NCBI RefSeq assembly: GCF_009674485.1
Contig: NZ_WKJJ01000012.1
Span: 1-64,000, forward strand
Source of the DNA: Pseudoduganella rivuli
GTDB lineage: Bacteria; Pseudomonadota; Gammaproteobacteria; Burkholderiales; Burkholderiaceae_D
Reading direction: 5' to 3'
DNA length: 64,000 bases
The notes beneath the pieces were generated by a model. The model saw only the letters and a list, made by a program, of their open reading frames with translations. It had not been told where the DNA came from and ran no database searches. The position numbers and the translations under genes are program-made. Shown here one piece after another: positions 1 to 9,203 of the stretch. Position 1 is the first letter of the stretch; each line of letters opens with the position of its first letter.

Positions 1-39
1 CAATTCAATCGACGTAAAATGAGTTTGAGCCGTTTGCAT
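1..39 (-). CDS. 5' end of an unidentified gene, cut by the window edge
   Basis: A leftward ATG at 39 is preceded by a good ribosome binding site (AAGGGGAT, 45-52 on the plus strand as its complement), and 13 codons (MQTAQTHFTSIEL) stay open to the edge. The fragment is too short to name a product. It would be transcribed in the same direction as lysC but lies beyond the lysC terminator, so it is probably a separate unit. Confidence 0.4.
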   Translation of the reverse strand, partial: MQTAQTHFTSIEL

Positions 40-144
40 GATGATCCCCTTATTTGGATTGGTTAGCACCTCCAGTTTAGGAAATCGTTATGCCGACGGC
101 TCTTTCTTTTACATCATAGGTTCTACGGGGCAGGCGTCCGCTAT

Positions 145-181
145 GCAAAACGCCCCGCAGCCTTTCGGCATGCGGGGCGTT
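145..181 (-). terminator. intrinsic terminator after lysC
   Basis: A perfect 11-bp stem (149-159 with 171-181, AACGCCCCGCA type) and an 11-nt loop are followed on the minus strand by TTTT. It lies 23 bp beyond the lysC stop codon. Confidence 0.8.
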
Positions 182-203
182 GATCAGCAGGACTGATTAC
201 GGA

Positions 204-1469
204 TTACTCGACGCGTGCAGCGACGTCTTTTTCCAGTTCGAACGCTTTGTGCAGGGCGCGCACGGCCAGTTCCATGTACTTCTCGTCGATCAGCACGGAA
301 ATCTTGATTTCCGAGGTCGAGATCATCAGGATGTTGATGCCTTCTTCCGACAGCACGCGGAACATCTTCGACGCCACGCCGACGTGGGAACGCATGCCCA
401 CGCCAACCACGGAAATCTTCGACACTTTGGCGTCGCCGACGATTGTGGAGTGGCCCACTTCATCCTTGGCGCTGTGCAGCACGTCCAGCGCCTTCTGGTA
501 GTCGTTGCGCGACACGGTGAAGGTGAAGTCGGTTTTGCCGTCGACGGACTGATTCTGGATGATCATGTCCACTTCGACGTTGGCTTCGGCCACCGGGCCG
601 AGGATGTGGTAAGCCACGCCTGGACGGTCCGGTACGCCCAGCACGGTGATTTTGGCTTCGTCACGGTTAAAGGCGATGCCGGAGATAACTGCTTGTTCCA
701 TGTGTGTGTCTTCCTCAAACGAAATCAGGGTGCCCGAATTGGCTTCGGTTTCGAGATCCAGGTCAGGATCGGTCAGCGACGACAGCACGCGCGTTGGAAC
801 GCGGTAGTTGCCGGCGAATTCCACCGAACGGGTTTGCAGGACTTTCGAGCCCAGCGACGCCAGTTCCAGCATTTCTTCGAAGGTAATGGCTTTCAGGCGG
901 CGCGCTTCCGACACGACGCGCGGGTCGGTGGTGTAGACGCCGTCAACGTCGGTGTAGATCAGGCATTCGGCCGCCTTCAGCGCGGCGGCGATCGCCACGG
1001 CCGAAGTGTCCGAACCGCCACGGCCCAGGGTCGAGATGTTGTCGTTCTCGTCCACACCCTGGAAGCCGGTGATGATGACGATCTTGCCGCTGTCCAGGTC
1101 GCGCTTGACCTTTTCATCGTCGATCGACTGAATACGGGCTTTGGTGAAAGCGGAGTCGGTTTTAATCGCTACCTGCCAGCCGGCGTACGATACGGCATCC
1201 TTGCCAATCGCTTGCAGCGCCATCGACAGCAGGCCGACGGAGACTTGCTCGCCGGTCGATGCAATCATGTCCAGTTCGCGAGGGTCGGGCGGGTTCTGAA
1301 TTTCTTTCGCCAGCGCGATCAGACGGTTGGTTTCGCCGGACATGGCCGACGGTACAACGACGATCTGGTGACCTGCGTCATGCCATTTGGCGACGCGGCG
1401 CGCGACGTTCTTGATGCGTTCCGTCGATCCCATCGACGTACCGCCGTACTTGTGAACGATTAAAGCCAT
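204..1469 (-). CDS. lysC: aspartate kinase
   Basis: This 421-residue protein phosphorylates L-aspartate to aspartyl-4-phosphate, the first step towards lysine, threonine, methionine and diaminopimelate, in the cytoplasm. The N-terminus carries the KYGGTS kinase motif at residues 7-12, and the FQGVDENDNISTLGRGGSD segment of the kinase domain follows. Residues from about 265 to the end form two ACT domains (for example DRPGVAYHILGPVAEANVEVDMI), which normally bind feedback inhibitors such as lysine and threonine. Length fits monofunctional beta-proteobacterial aspartokinases. It is a single gene with its own terminator; tilS lies upstream on the same strand, 135 bp away. The start is the only ATG in front of the kinase motif. 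Confidence 0.97.
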   Translation of the reverse strand: MALIVHKYGGTSMGSTERIKNVARRVAKWHDAGHQIVVVPSAMSGETNRLIALAKEIQNPPDPRELDMIASTGEQVSVGLLSMALQAIGKDAVSYAGWQVAIKTDSAFTKARIQSIDDEKVKRDLDSGKIVIITGFQGVDENDNISTLGRGGSDTSAVAIAAALKAAECLIYTDVDGVYTTDPRVVSEARRLKAITFEEMLELASLGSKVLQTRSVEFAGNYRVPTRVLSSLTDPDLDLETEANSGTLISFEEDTHMEQAVISGIAFNRDEAKITVLGVPDRPGVAYHILGPVAEANVEVDMIIQNQSVDGKTDFTFTVSRNDYQKALDVLHSAKDEVGHSTIVGDAKVSKISVVGVGMRSHVGVASKMFRVLSEEGINILMISTSEIKISVLIDEKYMELAVRALHKAFELEKDVAARVE

Positions 1470-1604
1470 TGGTGTTTCCGCTCAGTGATGTTTTAGGGAG
1501 GGCTTATAACTGTACAGGCTGCAATGCGAAAGAACAAGCCAAAAAAGTTATGTAGTCATACTCAATTAGCATATGAACATACGAAAACGCAGCAGTACCG
1601 CAGA

Positions 1605-2990
1605 TTATTTGGCTTCCCATCGGAATACGACGCGTTTACCGCCGTCAGCCACCAAATGATGGCAGTCCATGCCGATTCCCGCCGCATACAGCACTTCGCC
1701 GGCGGTTTTCACGACAGGCAGGCGCTCGCGCTCCCAGGCCGGGATGCCGAGCGCCTGGTAGTGCCGTTTCAGCGCGCGGGTCGGCCGGTTGTGGGCGGGT
1801 TTCAGGGTTTCGCCGCCACTGCGGAAGCCGATCGACAGCTTCTGGCCTTGCAGCCAGGCCGCGTCCAGGCCGCCCTGCCCGGTCTCGTCGATATGCAGCA
1901 CACCGCCGTAATCGGGGAAGGCGATCTGCGCCTCGCCCTGCCAGCGGAATGCTTGTTCCGGCGCATCATCGAATTTATCTTCGCGCATGCCCGCCAATTC
2001 CGGCAAACGGGGCGCCAGCAGCAGTCGGCCGCGGTGGCGACGCACTTCGCATTCGGGGTGCGTGACGCACAGGTTGGCGTCGTCGCGCGCACTCAATAAT
2101 TGTTCCAGCATTTCATGCAGCCATGCAGTCGATGGCATGGACAGGCCGCGCTGGTGGAACCAGCGGCGCAGCAGGTTGCAGCTGCGGTCCTGGCTCAGCG
2201 TGTGCAGGTACGCCACGCTCAATGAGTCGGCTTCCAGCGCTGCCGCCAGGTCCTGATCGGCCAGCTCGTCCAGCAAGCGCTGCGCCGATTGCGCATGCTG
2301 CGCGCTGCGCGCGAAGCGCTCCTGGAAGCCGGGGAAGTGCTGCGCCAGCGCCGGCATGACGAGGTTGCGCAACGCGTTGCGGGCATAGCGCGGGTCGGCG
2401 TTGGATTCGTCTTCGATATGGGACACGGCATGCGCTTGCTGGAAGGCTTCCAGTTGCCGGCGCGACGCCGCCAGCAGCGGACGCGCCAGCAGCAGGCCAT
2501 CGTTTTGCAGCAAATCCGCCGCGCTGTTGCTGCTGTCCATGCCGGACAGGCCCGCCGTGCCGGAGCCGCGCAGCAATTGCAGCAGCACGGTTTCCGCCTG
2601 GTCGTCCAGGTGGTGGGCCGTCAGCAGCAAGTTCACGCCGTGTTCGCGGCACAGGTCGCCCAGCGCCGCATAGCGCTGCTTGCGGGCGGCCGCTTCCACG
2701 CCGGATTGCTTGATCCCTTGCAGCACGATGCGGCGCGCGCCGAACGTCACGTTCAATGCCGCGCATTGCTGTTCGCAGTGCGCCAGCCAGGCGTCGGCGT
2801 TCGGACTGAGGCCGTGGTGGACGTGGAAGGCGTGCAGTTGCGCGTTGCTTTCCTTGACCCAGGCGTGTGCCAGATGCAGCAGGACAGAGGAATCGAGGCC
2901 GCCGCTGTAGGCGATGGCGATTTTGCGGTTGTGCGGTAATGCGGGCAGGCTGGCTGCGAACAGCTGGTCCAGTTCAGGGGATTTTTTCAT
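1605..2990 (-). CDS. tilS: tRNA(Ile)-lysidine synthase
   Basis: TilS attaches lysine to C34 of the CAU-anticodon isoleucine tRNA, changing its decoding from AUG to AUA. The 461-residue protein starts at MKKSPELD (ATG at 2990) and contains the PP-loop ATP-pyrophosphatase motif AYSGGLDSS at about residues 27-35, HHLDDQAET further on, and a TilS C-terminal domain ending near GMDCHHLVADGGKRVVF. The reading frame stays open upstream to 3140, but that stretch lies in the palindromic repeat and terminator region and is not protein-like. No clear Shine-Dalgarno sequence precedes the start, and an intrinsic terminator ends 13 bp upstream of it, so expression may depend on read-through from accA or on an unrecognised promoter. 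Confidence 0.95.
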   Translation of the reverse strand: MKKSPELDQLFAASLPALPHNRKIAIAYSGGLDSSVLLHLAHAWVKESNAQLHAFHVHHGLSPNADAWLAHCEQQCAALNVTFGARRIVLQGIKQSGVEAAARKQRYAALGDLCREHGVNLLLTAHHLDDQAETVLLQLLRGSGTAGLSGMDSSNSAADLLQNDGLLLARPLLAASRRQLEAFQQAHAVSHIEDESNADPRYARNALRNLVMPALAQHFPGFQERFARSAQHAQSAQRLLDELADQDLAAALEADSLSVAYLHTLSQDRSCNLLRRWFHQRGLSMPSTAWLHEMLEQLLSARDDANLCVTHPECEVRRHRGRLLLAPRLPELAGMREDKFDDAPEQAFRWQGEAQIAFPDYGGVLHIDETGQGGLDAAWLQGQKLSIGFRSGGETLKPAHNRPTRALKRHYQALGIPAWERERLPVVKTAGEVLYAAGIGMDCHHLVADGGKRVVFRWEAK

Positions 2991-3003
2991 GACGTCAAAT
3001 GTG

Positions 3004-3037
3004 AAAAACCGGAGGTGGGATCGACCCAGCTCCGGTT
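3004..3037 (-). terminator. intrinsic terminator between accA and tilS
   Basis: The arms AACCGGAG (3007-3014) and CTCCGGTT (3030-3037), extended inward by TGGG/CCCA, form a strong hairpin. On the minus strand it is followed by TTTTTC. It sits only 13 bp before the tilS start, so it ends the accA transcript or acts as an attenuator for tilS. Confidence 0.7.
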
Positions 3038-3049
3038 CATGGCCTGCTT

Positions 3050-3138
3050 GGCGGCTTTGTAAAAGCCGCCCTACGCATTGTGCAGCACCATCAGGGCGGA
3101 CTGCGTAGGGCGGTTTGGCGCGGCGGCGCCAAGCCGCC
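3050..3138. repeat. palindromic intergenic repeat, copy A
   Basis: Two hairpins (3050-3070 and 3110-3138) are arranged head to head. They are joined by a perfect 12-bp outer inverted repeat, CCGCCCTACGCA (3066-3077) and TGCGTAGGGCGG (3102-3113). The 26 nt at 3050-3075 are identical to 42063-42088 in copy C. The element ends 6 bp from the accA stop codon. The layout resembles REP/BIME elements. Confidence 0.75.
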
Positions 3139-3144
3139 AAACGA

Positions 3145-4119
3145 TTATTCCTGCGGCGTGGTTTCCTTGAATTTGCCGTAGCTCATCAGCTTTTCGTGAC
3201 GGGCGGCCAGCAAGTCCTTGGTCTTCATGCCATGGAACTGGCGCAGCGAATCGGCCAACGCGCGTTTCAGCAGGCGGGCCATTTCTTTTGGATCGCGGTG
3301 TGCGCCGCCCAGCGGCTCGTTGACGATCTTGTCGATCAGGCCGATGGCTTTCAGGCGGTGCGCCGTCAGGCCCAGCGCTTCGGCGGCGTCCGACGCGCGC
3401 TCGGCGGTCTTCCACAGGATCGACGCGCAACCTTCCGGCGAAATCACGGAATACGTCGAATATTGCAGCATCAGGACCTGGTCGCCCACCGCAATCGCCA
3501 GCGCGCCGCCGGAACCGCCTTCACCGATGATGGTGGCGATCAGCGGCACTTTCAGTTCCGCCATCACGTACAGGTTGTGGCCGATGGCTTCCGACTGGCC
3601 GCGCTCTTCCGCGTCGATGCCGGGGAATGCGCCCGGAGTGTCGACGAAGGTGAAGATCGGCAGGTTGAATTTTTCCGCCAGTTTCATCAGGCGCATGGCC
3701 TTGCGGTAGCCTTCCGGCTTCGGCATGCCGAAGTTGCGCATCGCGCGTTCTTTGGTGTCGCGGCCCTTCTGGTGGCCGATCACCATGCATGGCTGGCCGT
3801 TGAAACGTGCCAGGCCGCCGACGATGGACTGGTCGTCCGCATAGGTGCGGTCGCCGTGCAGTTCATGGAAGTCGGTGAAGATTTCATTCACATAGTCCAT
3901 CGTGTATGGACGCTGCGGATGGCGCGCGATTTGCGCCACTTGCCAGGGGGTCAGCTTGGCATAGATATCTTTGGTCAGTTGCTGGCTTTTTTTTGCCAGG
4001 CGGTCGATTTCTTCCGAAATATCGACGGCCGAATCGTCCTGGACGAAACGCAGCTCTTCAATTTTGGAATCCAATTCCGCAATCGGTTGCTCAAAATTGA
4101 GGAAAGTTGTTTTAGTCAT
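3145..4119 (-). CDS. accA: acetyl-CoA carboxylase carboxyltransferase subunit alpha
   Basis: AccA works with AccD to transfer the carboxyl group from biotin to acetyl-CoA, making malonyl-CoA for fatty acid synthesis. The 324-residue protein has the usual N-terminal helical segment ([17 protein letters not shown]) and the crotonase-fold core with [18 protein letters not shown] and [15 protein letters not shown], where the oxyanion-type glycine loops lie. Length matches the family. The start has an upstream AGGTAGA-like site. Upstream on the same strand lie the glycosylase gene and cysS; a palindromic repeat and a terminator follow the stop. Confidence 0.97.
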   Translation of the reverse strand: MTKTTFLNFEQPIAELDSKIEELRFVQDDSAVDISEEIDRLAKKSQQLTKDIYAKLTPWQVAQIARHPQRPYTMDYVNEIFTDFHELHGDRTYADDQSIVGGLARFNGQPCMVIGHQKGRDTKERAMRNFGMPKPEGYRKAMRLMKLAEKFNLPIFTFVDTPGAFPGIDAEERGQSEAIGHNLYVMAELKVPLIATIIGEGGSGGALAIAVGDQVLMLQYSTYSVISPEGCASILWKTAERASDAAEALGLTAHRLKAIGLIDKIVNEPLGGAHRDPKEMARLLKRALADSLRQFHGMKTKDLLAARHEKLMSYGKFKETTPQE

Positions 4120-4182
4120 TCTACCTCCGTATGGATGCCGCCCGGCCGGCTGGCAGAGCAGCGGACGTGACGGCGAATTGCG

Positions 4183-4839
4183 CTATTTTACCGGATCAGG
4201 GTCCAAGGACCGCCATAAATACCAGGTTGCGACAGTGCGATAAGGCTCCCAGTTGGCCGCGACTTCGCGCGCATCGCTGCGCGAAACCGGCTCTCCTGAG
4301 AAATAATTCTGGCTGATGCCCTGGATCAGACCGGGGTCATCCAGCGGCAAAACGTTCGGGCGGAGGAGATTAAATATCAAAAACATCTCCGCTGTCCAGC
4401 GGGTAATACCGCGTATTTGCACCAGCTCGGCAATGACGGCTTCGTCATCCATCTGGTCCCACTGGGACGCGTGGACTTTTTTCGCCTTGAAATGGTCGGC
4501 CAGGTCCAGGATGTATTCCGTCTTGCGCTTGGACAGGCCGCAGGCCGCCAGCTGGCCGGCGCCGGCTTTCACGACGGCGGACGGCGTAAAGCGCGGCAAG
4601 GCCTGCCGCAGGGTTTGCCAGGCGGCGTCGGCCGCCTTGGCCGTGACTTGCTGCTTGACGATGGAACGCGCCAGGGTGGTAAACGGGTCGTCATGGCCGA
4701 CCAGGTGCAGGTCGCCAATTTGCGGGATCAGCTTTTTCATGATGCGGTCACGCTTCATGAGTTCAGCTTTCGCCTCTTCCCAATACGGCGGCACCGCCGC
4801 GGCGCCCGGCACGGCGCCTTCCCTGGAGCTGGTGACCAT
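4183..4839 (-). CDS. DNA-3-methyladenine glycosylase, AlkA-like (HhH-GPD)
   Basis: This is a base-excision repair glycosylase of the helix-hairpin-helix GPD superfamily, 218 residues, expected to remove alkylated purines. The core shows IVKQQVTAKAADAAW, the HhH segment LVQIRGITRWTAEMF and the catalytic aspartate in LPLDDPGL. It lacks the extra N-terminal domain of E. coli AlkA, like the short 3-methyladenine glycosylases common in beta-proteobacteria. Its ATG overlaps the cysS stop codon by one base (TAATG), implying translational coupling. The first 25 residues are not conserved-looking, so a later start, such as the Met in KRDRIMKKLIPQ, remains possible. Confidence 0.88.
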   Translation of the reverse strand: MVTSSREGAVPGAAAVPPYWEEAKAELMKRDRIMKKLIPQIGDLHLVGHDDPFTTLARSIVKQQVTAKAADAAWQTLRQALPRFTPSAVVKAGAGQLAACGLSKRKTEYILDLADHFKAKKVHASQWDQMDDEAVIAELVQIRGITRWTAEMFLIFNLLRPNVLPLDDPGLIQGISQNYFSGEPVSRSDAREVAANWEPYRTVATWYLWRSLDPDPVK

Positions 4840-6236
4840 TATGCGCGGCGCCAGTTGGTCGTGCCGTCAGGCTTGTCTTCGAGGACGATGCCGGCGGCAG
4901 TCAGGTCGGCGCGGATCTTGTCGGCCGCCGCGAAATCGCGCGCCTTCTTGGCCGCGGCACGGGCGGCAATCGCCGCCACGATGGCTTCCTCGTTCAAGCC
5001 GCCTTCGGCCTCGCCGCCCACCGACGCTTGCAGGAAAGCTTGCGGCGCGCGTTCCAGCAGGCCGATCACGCCGGCCAGCGCTTTCAGCTGGCGCGCCGCC
5101 ACCGGCGACTTCGATTTATTGACTTCCGCCGCCAGGTCGAACAGCACGGACACGGCGATCGACGTATTGAAATCGTCATCCATGGCTTCGGCGAACCGCT
5201 GCGCATGGGCTTCGTTCCAGTCCAGCGGCTGGCCATCGCCTTCCACGCCATCGAGCGCGGTATACAGGCGGGTCAGCGCGCCACGGGCGTCGTCCAGGTG
5301 CGCGTCCGAATAATTCAGCGGGCTGCGGTAGTGCGCGCGCAGGATGAAGAAACGCACCACTTCGGCGTCATATTTCTTCAACACGTCGCGGATCGTGAAG
5401 AAGTTGCCCAGCGATTTGGACATCTTTTCATTATCGACGCGCACGAAACCATTGTGCAGCCAGTAGTTGGCCAGGGTATGGCCGGACGCGCCTTCCGACT
5501 GCGCGATCTCGTTTTCATGGTGCGGGAATTGCAAGTCCGCGCCACCGCCGTGGATGTCGAACTGTTCGCCCAGCAGCGCGCACGACATGGCGGAGCACTC
5601 GATGTGCCAGCCCGGGCGGCCCTTACCCCATTTCGAATCCCATTTGACTTCTTCCGGCTCGGATTCCTTGGCGGCTTTCCACAGCACGAAGTCGAGCGGG
5701 TCGCGCTTGCCCGTGTTGACGTCCACGCGTTCGCCCGCGCGCAAATCGTCCAGCGATTTGCCGGACAGCTTGCCGTAGCCGTCGAAATTGCGCACGGCGT
5801 AATTCACGTCGCCGTCTTCGCCCTGGTATGCCAGGCCCTTGGCTTCCAGTTTTTCAATAATGCCCAGCATTTCCGGCACATATTCGGTGGCGCGCGGCAC
5901 CAGCGTCGGCGGCAGGATGCCCAGCGCCGTGGTGTCTTCGTCCATGTACTGCGTGAAGCGGCTGGTCAGCTGGCCGATGGTTTCACCATTTTCCACGGCG
6001 CGCTTGATGATCTTGTCGTCGATGTCCGTGATATTGCGCGCATACGTCACGTCATAGCCCGATGCCTTCAGCCAGCGGTACACCACGTCAAACGCCATCA
6101 TCATGCGGCCGTGGCCAATATGGCAATAATCGTAGATGGTCATGCCGCACACATACATGCGGACTTTGCCTGCTTCCATCGGTACGAATGTTTGCTTCTC
6201 GCGCGCCAGCGTGTTGTAAATCTTCAAATTGCTCAT
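4839..6236 (-). CDS. cysS: cysteinyl-tRNA synthetase
   Basis: This class I aminoacyl-tRNA synthetase charges tRNA-Cys. The 465-residue protein begins [17 protein letters not shown]. It has the HIGH motif (CHIGHGRMM), zinc-ligand residues including [10 protein letters not shown] and the [11 protein letters not shown] segment, and KMSKSLGNF in the catalytic loop. The C-terminal helical domain ends in [11 protein letters not shown]. The frame runs open 21 codons further upstream, but the residues there are not family-like, so ATG 6236 is chosen. It is followed by the glycosylase gene with a one-base overlap and is divergent from the cyclophilin gene at 6412. Confidence 0.97.
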   Translation of the reverse strand: MSNLKIYNTLAREKQTFVPMEAGKVRMYVCGMTIYDYCHIGHGRMMMAFDVVYRWLKASGYDVTYARNITDIDDKIIKRAVENGETIGQLTSRFTQYMDEDTTALGILPPTLVPRATEYVPEMLGIIEKLEAKGLAYQGEDGDVNYAVRNFDGYGKLSGKSLDDLRAGERVDVNTGKRDPLDFVLWKAAKESEPEEVKWDSKWGKGRPGWHIECSAMSCALLGEQFDIHGGGADLQFPHHENEIAQSEGASGHTLANYWLHNGFVRVDNEKMSKSLGNFFTIRDVLKKYDAEVVRFFILRAHYRSPLNYSDAHLDDARGALTRLYTALDGVEGDGQPLDWNEAHAQRFAEAMDDDFNTSIAVSVLFDLAAEVNKSKSPVAARQLKALAGVIGLLERAPQAFLQASVGGEAEGGLNEEAIVAAIAARAAAKKARDFAAADKIRADLTAAGIVLEDKPDGTTNWRRA

Positions 6237-6335
6237 CGGACTCTTGTAATTCTCGGGGCCTGCCCCGGCTGGCAATACGAAATCGGGCGCCAGGCACATA
6301 TTTGTGCCGCGCCTGCCGATCGCGTACGCCGGGGA

Positions 6336-6366
6336 CTGACAGACCTCAATGGGTGTTTGCTAGAAT
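6336..6366 (+). promoter_or_regulatory. possible promoter of the periplasmic cyclophilin gene
   Basis: A -10-like TAGAAT (6361-6366) lies 19 bp after CTGACA (6336-6341). The -10 is good but the spacing is long, so this is a tentative call in the cysS/cyclophilin divergent region. Confidence 0.35.
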
Positions 6367-6411
6367 GGTACGTCGCGCCAAGTATAGCATTGATAAATTT
6401 AAGGAAGCCAT

Positions 6412-7071
6412 ATGCAAGAGACACGGAGACTGTGGATTAAATCGTTGGGACTTTTCGGCAGCCTGCTTACGGGCGTTGCCCTGTCGGGTTCGGCACTGGC
6501 TGCAGACGCCGCCATGCCGCAAGTGTCGTTGAAAACCACGGAAGGTGAAATCGTCCTGGAACTGAACCAGGAAAAAGCCCCCAAATCCGTGGAGAATTTT
6601 CTGCAGTATGTAAAATCCGGCCACTATAACGGCACGATTTTCCACCGCGTCATCGATGGCTTCATGATCCAGGCGGGCGGCTATACCGTCGACCTGAAAG
6701 GCAAACCCACCCGTCCGCCGATTCCCATCGAATCGAAAAACGGCTTGAAAAATGACACGTATAGTGTCGCCATGGCGCGCATGGGCAATCCGAATTCCGC
6801 CACGGCCCAGTTCTTCATCAACGTGGTCGATAATATCGGCCTCGATTATCCGGGCCAGGATGGCTGGGGTTACGCGGTATTTGGCCGTGTCATCAAAGGT
6901 TATGAAGTCGTCAATAAAATCAAGGGCGTGCTGGTTGACGACAAGGGCATCTTCCAGAATATTCCCGTGAAACCCATCGTGATCACCAAGGCCACGATCC
7001 TGAAAAAACCAATCGAACCGGTACCGCCGCCCAACGCGGCGCCGCCGGGCGGCATGCCGCCGCAGCAGTAA
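6412..7071 (+). CDS. ppiA: periplasmic cyclophilin-type peptidyl-prolyl isomerase
   Basis: This PPIase assists folding by isomerising X-Pro bonds. The 219-residue protein has an N-terminal signal peptide (about residues 1-30, hydrophobic core GLFGSLLTGVALSGSAL, cleavage near ALA-AD), then a compact cyclophilin domain with the catalytic-site stretch [14 protein letters not shown] and NSATAQFFINV. The tail is proline-rich (EPVPPPNAAPPGGMPPQQ), which is not part of the catalytic fold. RBS AAGGAAG precedes the ATG. It is followed 82 bp later by a cytoplasmic paralogue on the same strand. Confidence 0.93.
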   Translation: MQETRRLWIKSLGLFGSLLTGVALSGSALAADAAMPQVSLKTTEGEIVLELNQEKAPKSVENFLQYVKSGHYNGTIFHRVIDGFMIQAGGYTVDLKGKPTRPPIPIESKNGLKNDTYSVAMARMGNPNSATAQFFINVVDNIGLDYPGQDGWGYAVFGRVIKGYEVVNKIKGVLVDDKGIFQNIPVKPIVITKATILKKPIEPVPPPNAAPPGGMPPQQ

Positions 7072-7153
7072 AATGGCGCTTTGGCCGCGTGTCCTGTATA
7101 GTCGCGCCCCATAAAGTCAGCAAAGTTACCTATTAATCGAGCGAGGAATAACC

Positions 7154-7645
7154 ATGACCAAAATCGTCATCAATACCAACCTGGGCAAAATCACCGCTGA
7201 ACTGGACGCGGAAAAAGCCCCGAAAACCGTGGCCAACTTCCTGGCGTACATGAACGCGGGCCACTACAACAACACCATCTTCCACCGCGTGATCGACGGT
7301 TTCATGATCCAGGGCGGCGGCTTTGAGCCAGGCATGAAACAAAAGCCAACCGAAGCCACCGTGGAAAACGAAGCGAAAAACGGCCTGAAAAACGAGCCAT
7401 ACACCCTGGCCATGGCCCGCACCTCGGCGCCGCACTCGGCTTCGGCACAGTTCTTCATCAACGTGAAAAACAACAGCTTCCTGGACTACCCAGGTCAGGA
7501 CGGCTGGGGCTACGCTGTTTTCGGTAAAGTCACCGAAGGCACCGACGTGGTCGACGCGATCAAGAAAGTCAAAACCACCCGTTCCGGCATGTTCGCCGAC
7601 GTGCCGGCGGAAGACGTGATCATCACCAGCATCGAAGCTGCTTAA
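7154..7645 (+). CDS. ppiB: cytoplasmic peptidyl-prolyl cis-trans isomerase B
   Basis: A 163-residue cyclophilin without a signal peptide, so it acts in the cytoplasm. It has [36 protein letters not shown] and [18 protein letters not shown], covering the active-site arginine, phenylalanine and tryptophan-region residues. The GAGGAA ribosome binding site lies just before the ATG. Codon choice is strongly biased (CCA proline, AAC asparagine), as in highly expressed genes. It is probably a tandem duplicate of the exported paralogue immediately upstream. Confidence 0.95.
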   Translation: MTKIVINTNLGKITAELDAEKAPKTVANFLAYMNAGHYNNTIFHRVIDGFMIQGGGFEPGMKQKPTEATVENEAKNGLKNEPYTLAMARTSAPHSASAQFFINVKNNSFLDYPGQDGWGYAVFGKVTEGTDVVDAIKKVKTTRSGMFADVPAEDVIITSIEAA

Positions 7646-7663
7646 TCGACAGCACCCATGTTG

Positions 7664-7695
7664 CATGGCGGGCCTTGCCCGCCATGTTCATTTTT
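7664..7695 (+). terminator. hairpin terminator between ppiB and lpxH
   Basis: A perfect 10-bp stem (7664-7673 with 7677-7686, CATGGCGGGC type) and a 3-nt loop are followed by TTCATTTTT. It lies just upstream of the lpxH start, so lpxH may rely partly on read-through. Confidence 0.6.
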
Positions 7696-7702
7696 GACAG
7701 CC

Positions 7703-8452
7703 ATGTCTGCTCCACTCGCCCTCTTCATTTCCGACCTGCATTTGCAGCCCGCGCAACCTGCGATTACCGCCGCGTTCCACCGTTTCATGGAACAGCAGGC
7801 GCCCCATGCGCGGCAACTGTATCTGCTGGGCGATATCTTTGAGTACTGGGCGGGCGACGACGACCTGCATGACGCCTTCCACCAGGAAATCATTTCCGCG
7901 ATCCGGAAAATCAGCGATGCGGGCATTGCCGTCTACTGGATCGCCGGCAACCGCGATTTCCTGGCGGGCGACGCCTTTGCCGCCGCGGCGGGCTTGACCT
8001 TGCTGCCGGAAACATGGGTGGCCGACATCGGCGGCCAGCGCATCGTGCTGCTGCATGGCGATGCGCAATGCACGGACGACGTCAAATACATGGCGTTCCG
8101 CGCCCAGGTGCGGCAACCGGCCTGGCAACAGCAATTCCTGGCCATGCCGCTGGCGCAGCGCAAAGCCATCATCGCGGGCTTGCGTGAAAACAGCCAGAAA
8201 GAACACACGACGAAATCGTATGACATGATGGACGTGACGCCGCAGGCGATTGCCGCCGTGTTCGAGCAGACCGGCACAAATGTCATGATCCACGGCCATA
8301 CGCACCGCCCTGCCCTGCACCACGTGGAAGGCACGCGCCGCTACGTGTTGCCGGACTGGGAACCACAGGCGCAGCCGCCGCGCGGCGGCTGGATTGCCGT
8401 GCACGCGGACGGCGCCATCGTACGCCACGCACTGGACGGCGCGGTAATTTGA
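7703..8452 (+). CDS. lpxH: UDP-2,3-diacylglucosamine diphosphatase
   Basis: LpxH hydrolyses UDP-2,3-diacylglucosamine to lipid X and UMP in lipid A synthesis, at the inner face of the cytoplasmic membrane. The 249-residue protein shows the calcineurin-like phosphoesterase motifs in order: FISDLHL (residues 7-13), LGDIFEYW, GNRDFL, LLHGDAQC and HGHTHRP, the two-metal ligands. The start at MSAPLALF is chosen because the family begins just before the DLH motif; an in-frame ATG 15 codons upstream falls in the terminator hairpin. Confidence 0.95.
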   Translation: MSAPLALFISDLHLQPAQPAITAAFHRFMEQQAPHARQLYLLGDIFEYWAGDDDLHDAFHQEIISAIRKISDAGIAVYWIAGNRDFLAGDAFAAAAGLTLLPETWVADIGGQRIVLLHGDAQCTDDVKYMAFRAQVRQPAWQQQFLAMPLAQRKAIIAGLRENSQKEHTTKSYDMMDVTPQAIAAVFEQTGTNVMIHGHTHRPALHHVEGTRRYVLPDWEPQAQPPRGGWIAVHADGAIVRHALDGAVI

Positions 8453-8458
8453 CCGCAT

Positions 8459-9136
8459 TCATTTCGCTGCCCTGCGGTACACGCTCCAGCCGGCCGACAG
8501 CGGCAACGCAATGTGGATCACCATCAGCCACCACAGGCTACCCGTCCACACATACGCCAGCGTAAAAGCAAAGGCCGCGACGATGCTGCCGATGAACGGT
8601 TTCAGGCCGTTGTAGCCATGGCCGGAACCATAGGCCAGCGCCGACAGGGTCACGGCGCCCGCGACGCCCGTCAGCGGCGTCAGCACCAGCAACAAAAAGC
8701 CCCGGTACAGCAATTCCCAGCCTGCCCCCAGCAAGACCGACAGCACGGCAAACAGCGCCATCTCGCGCGGCGTCGTCGGCAGCGTTTGCTGCTCCCGCAT
8801 CTTCGCCTCGCCCGCGGCCCGCTTTTCCGGCGACATGCGGCGTTCATACAGCGTGCCGCCGATGTGCAGCGCCACCAGCGCGACGACCGCCACCACCAGC
8901 CCCCACTGGCCCGCAGTCCCGGGCGGCCATGCCACACCCATTTGCCGCGCCGTGTAGCCGGACCACGCCGCGCATACGGCCAGCGCCAGCAGCAGCAATG
9001 CCAGGCGTGTGATGTTCGATACGTATATTTTCATGCGGGGGCGATCCCCGGCGGGAGCTTTACGGCTGCGCCAGATGGCGTGCGCCGGCAATATCAGCAA
9101 CAAATAAAGTGTGAGTAATAGTTCAGGCAATGTCAT
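8459..9136 (-). CDS. CPBP-family intramembrane protein with altered active-site motifs
   Basis: A 225-residue integral membrane protein with about six hydrophobic segments (around 4-20, 44-60, 78-95, 127-138, 145-170, 183-212). It belongs by pattern to the CPBP (Abi/Rce1-like) intramembrane endopeptidases: GWELLYRG at 139-146 aligns with motif EExxxR, GSGHGYNG places H173 in motif 2, and H208 in motif 3. The first glutamate of motif 1 is Trp140 here, and the usual Asn/Asp four residues after the motif-3 His is not present. Such proteins process prenylated proteins or bacteriocins in other systems; catalytic activity is uncertain here. It is convergent with lpxH (6 bp apart). Confidence 0.75.
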   Translation of the reverse strand: MTLPELLLTLYLLLILPAHAIWRSRKAPAGDRPRMKIYVSNITRLALLLLALAVCAAWSGYTARQMGVAWPPGTAGQWGLVVAVVALVALHIGGTLYERRMSPEKRAAGEAKMREQQTLPTTPREMALFAVLSVLLGAGWELLYRGFLLLVLTPLTGVAGAVTLSALAYGSGHGYNGLKPFIGSIVAAFAFTLAYVWTGSLWWLMVIHIALPLSAGWSVYRRAAK

Positions 9137-9203
9137 AAGGCTGTCTTATATGGAAACCCTGCGATATATAATTCACGTAGTTCCATTCTGATGTCACATT
9201 CTG

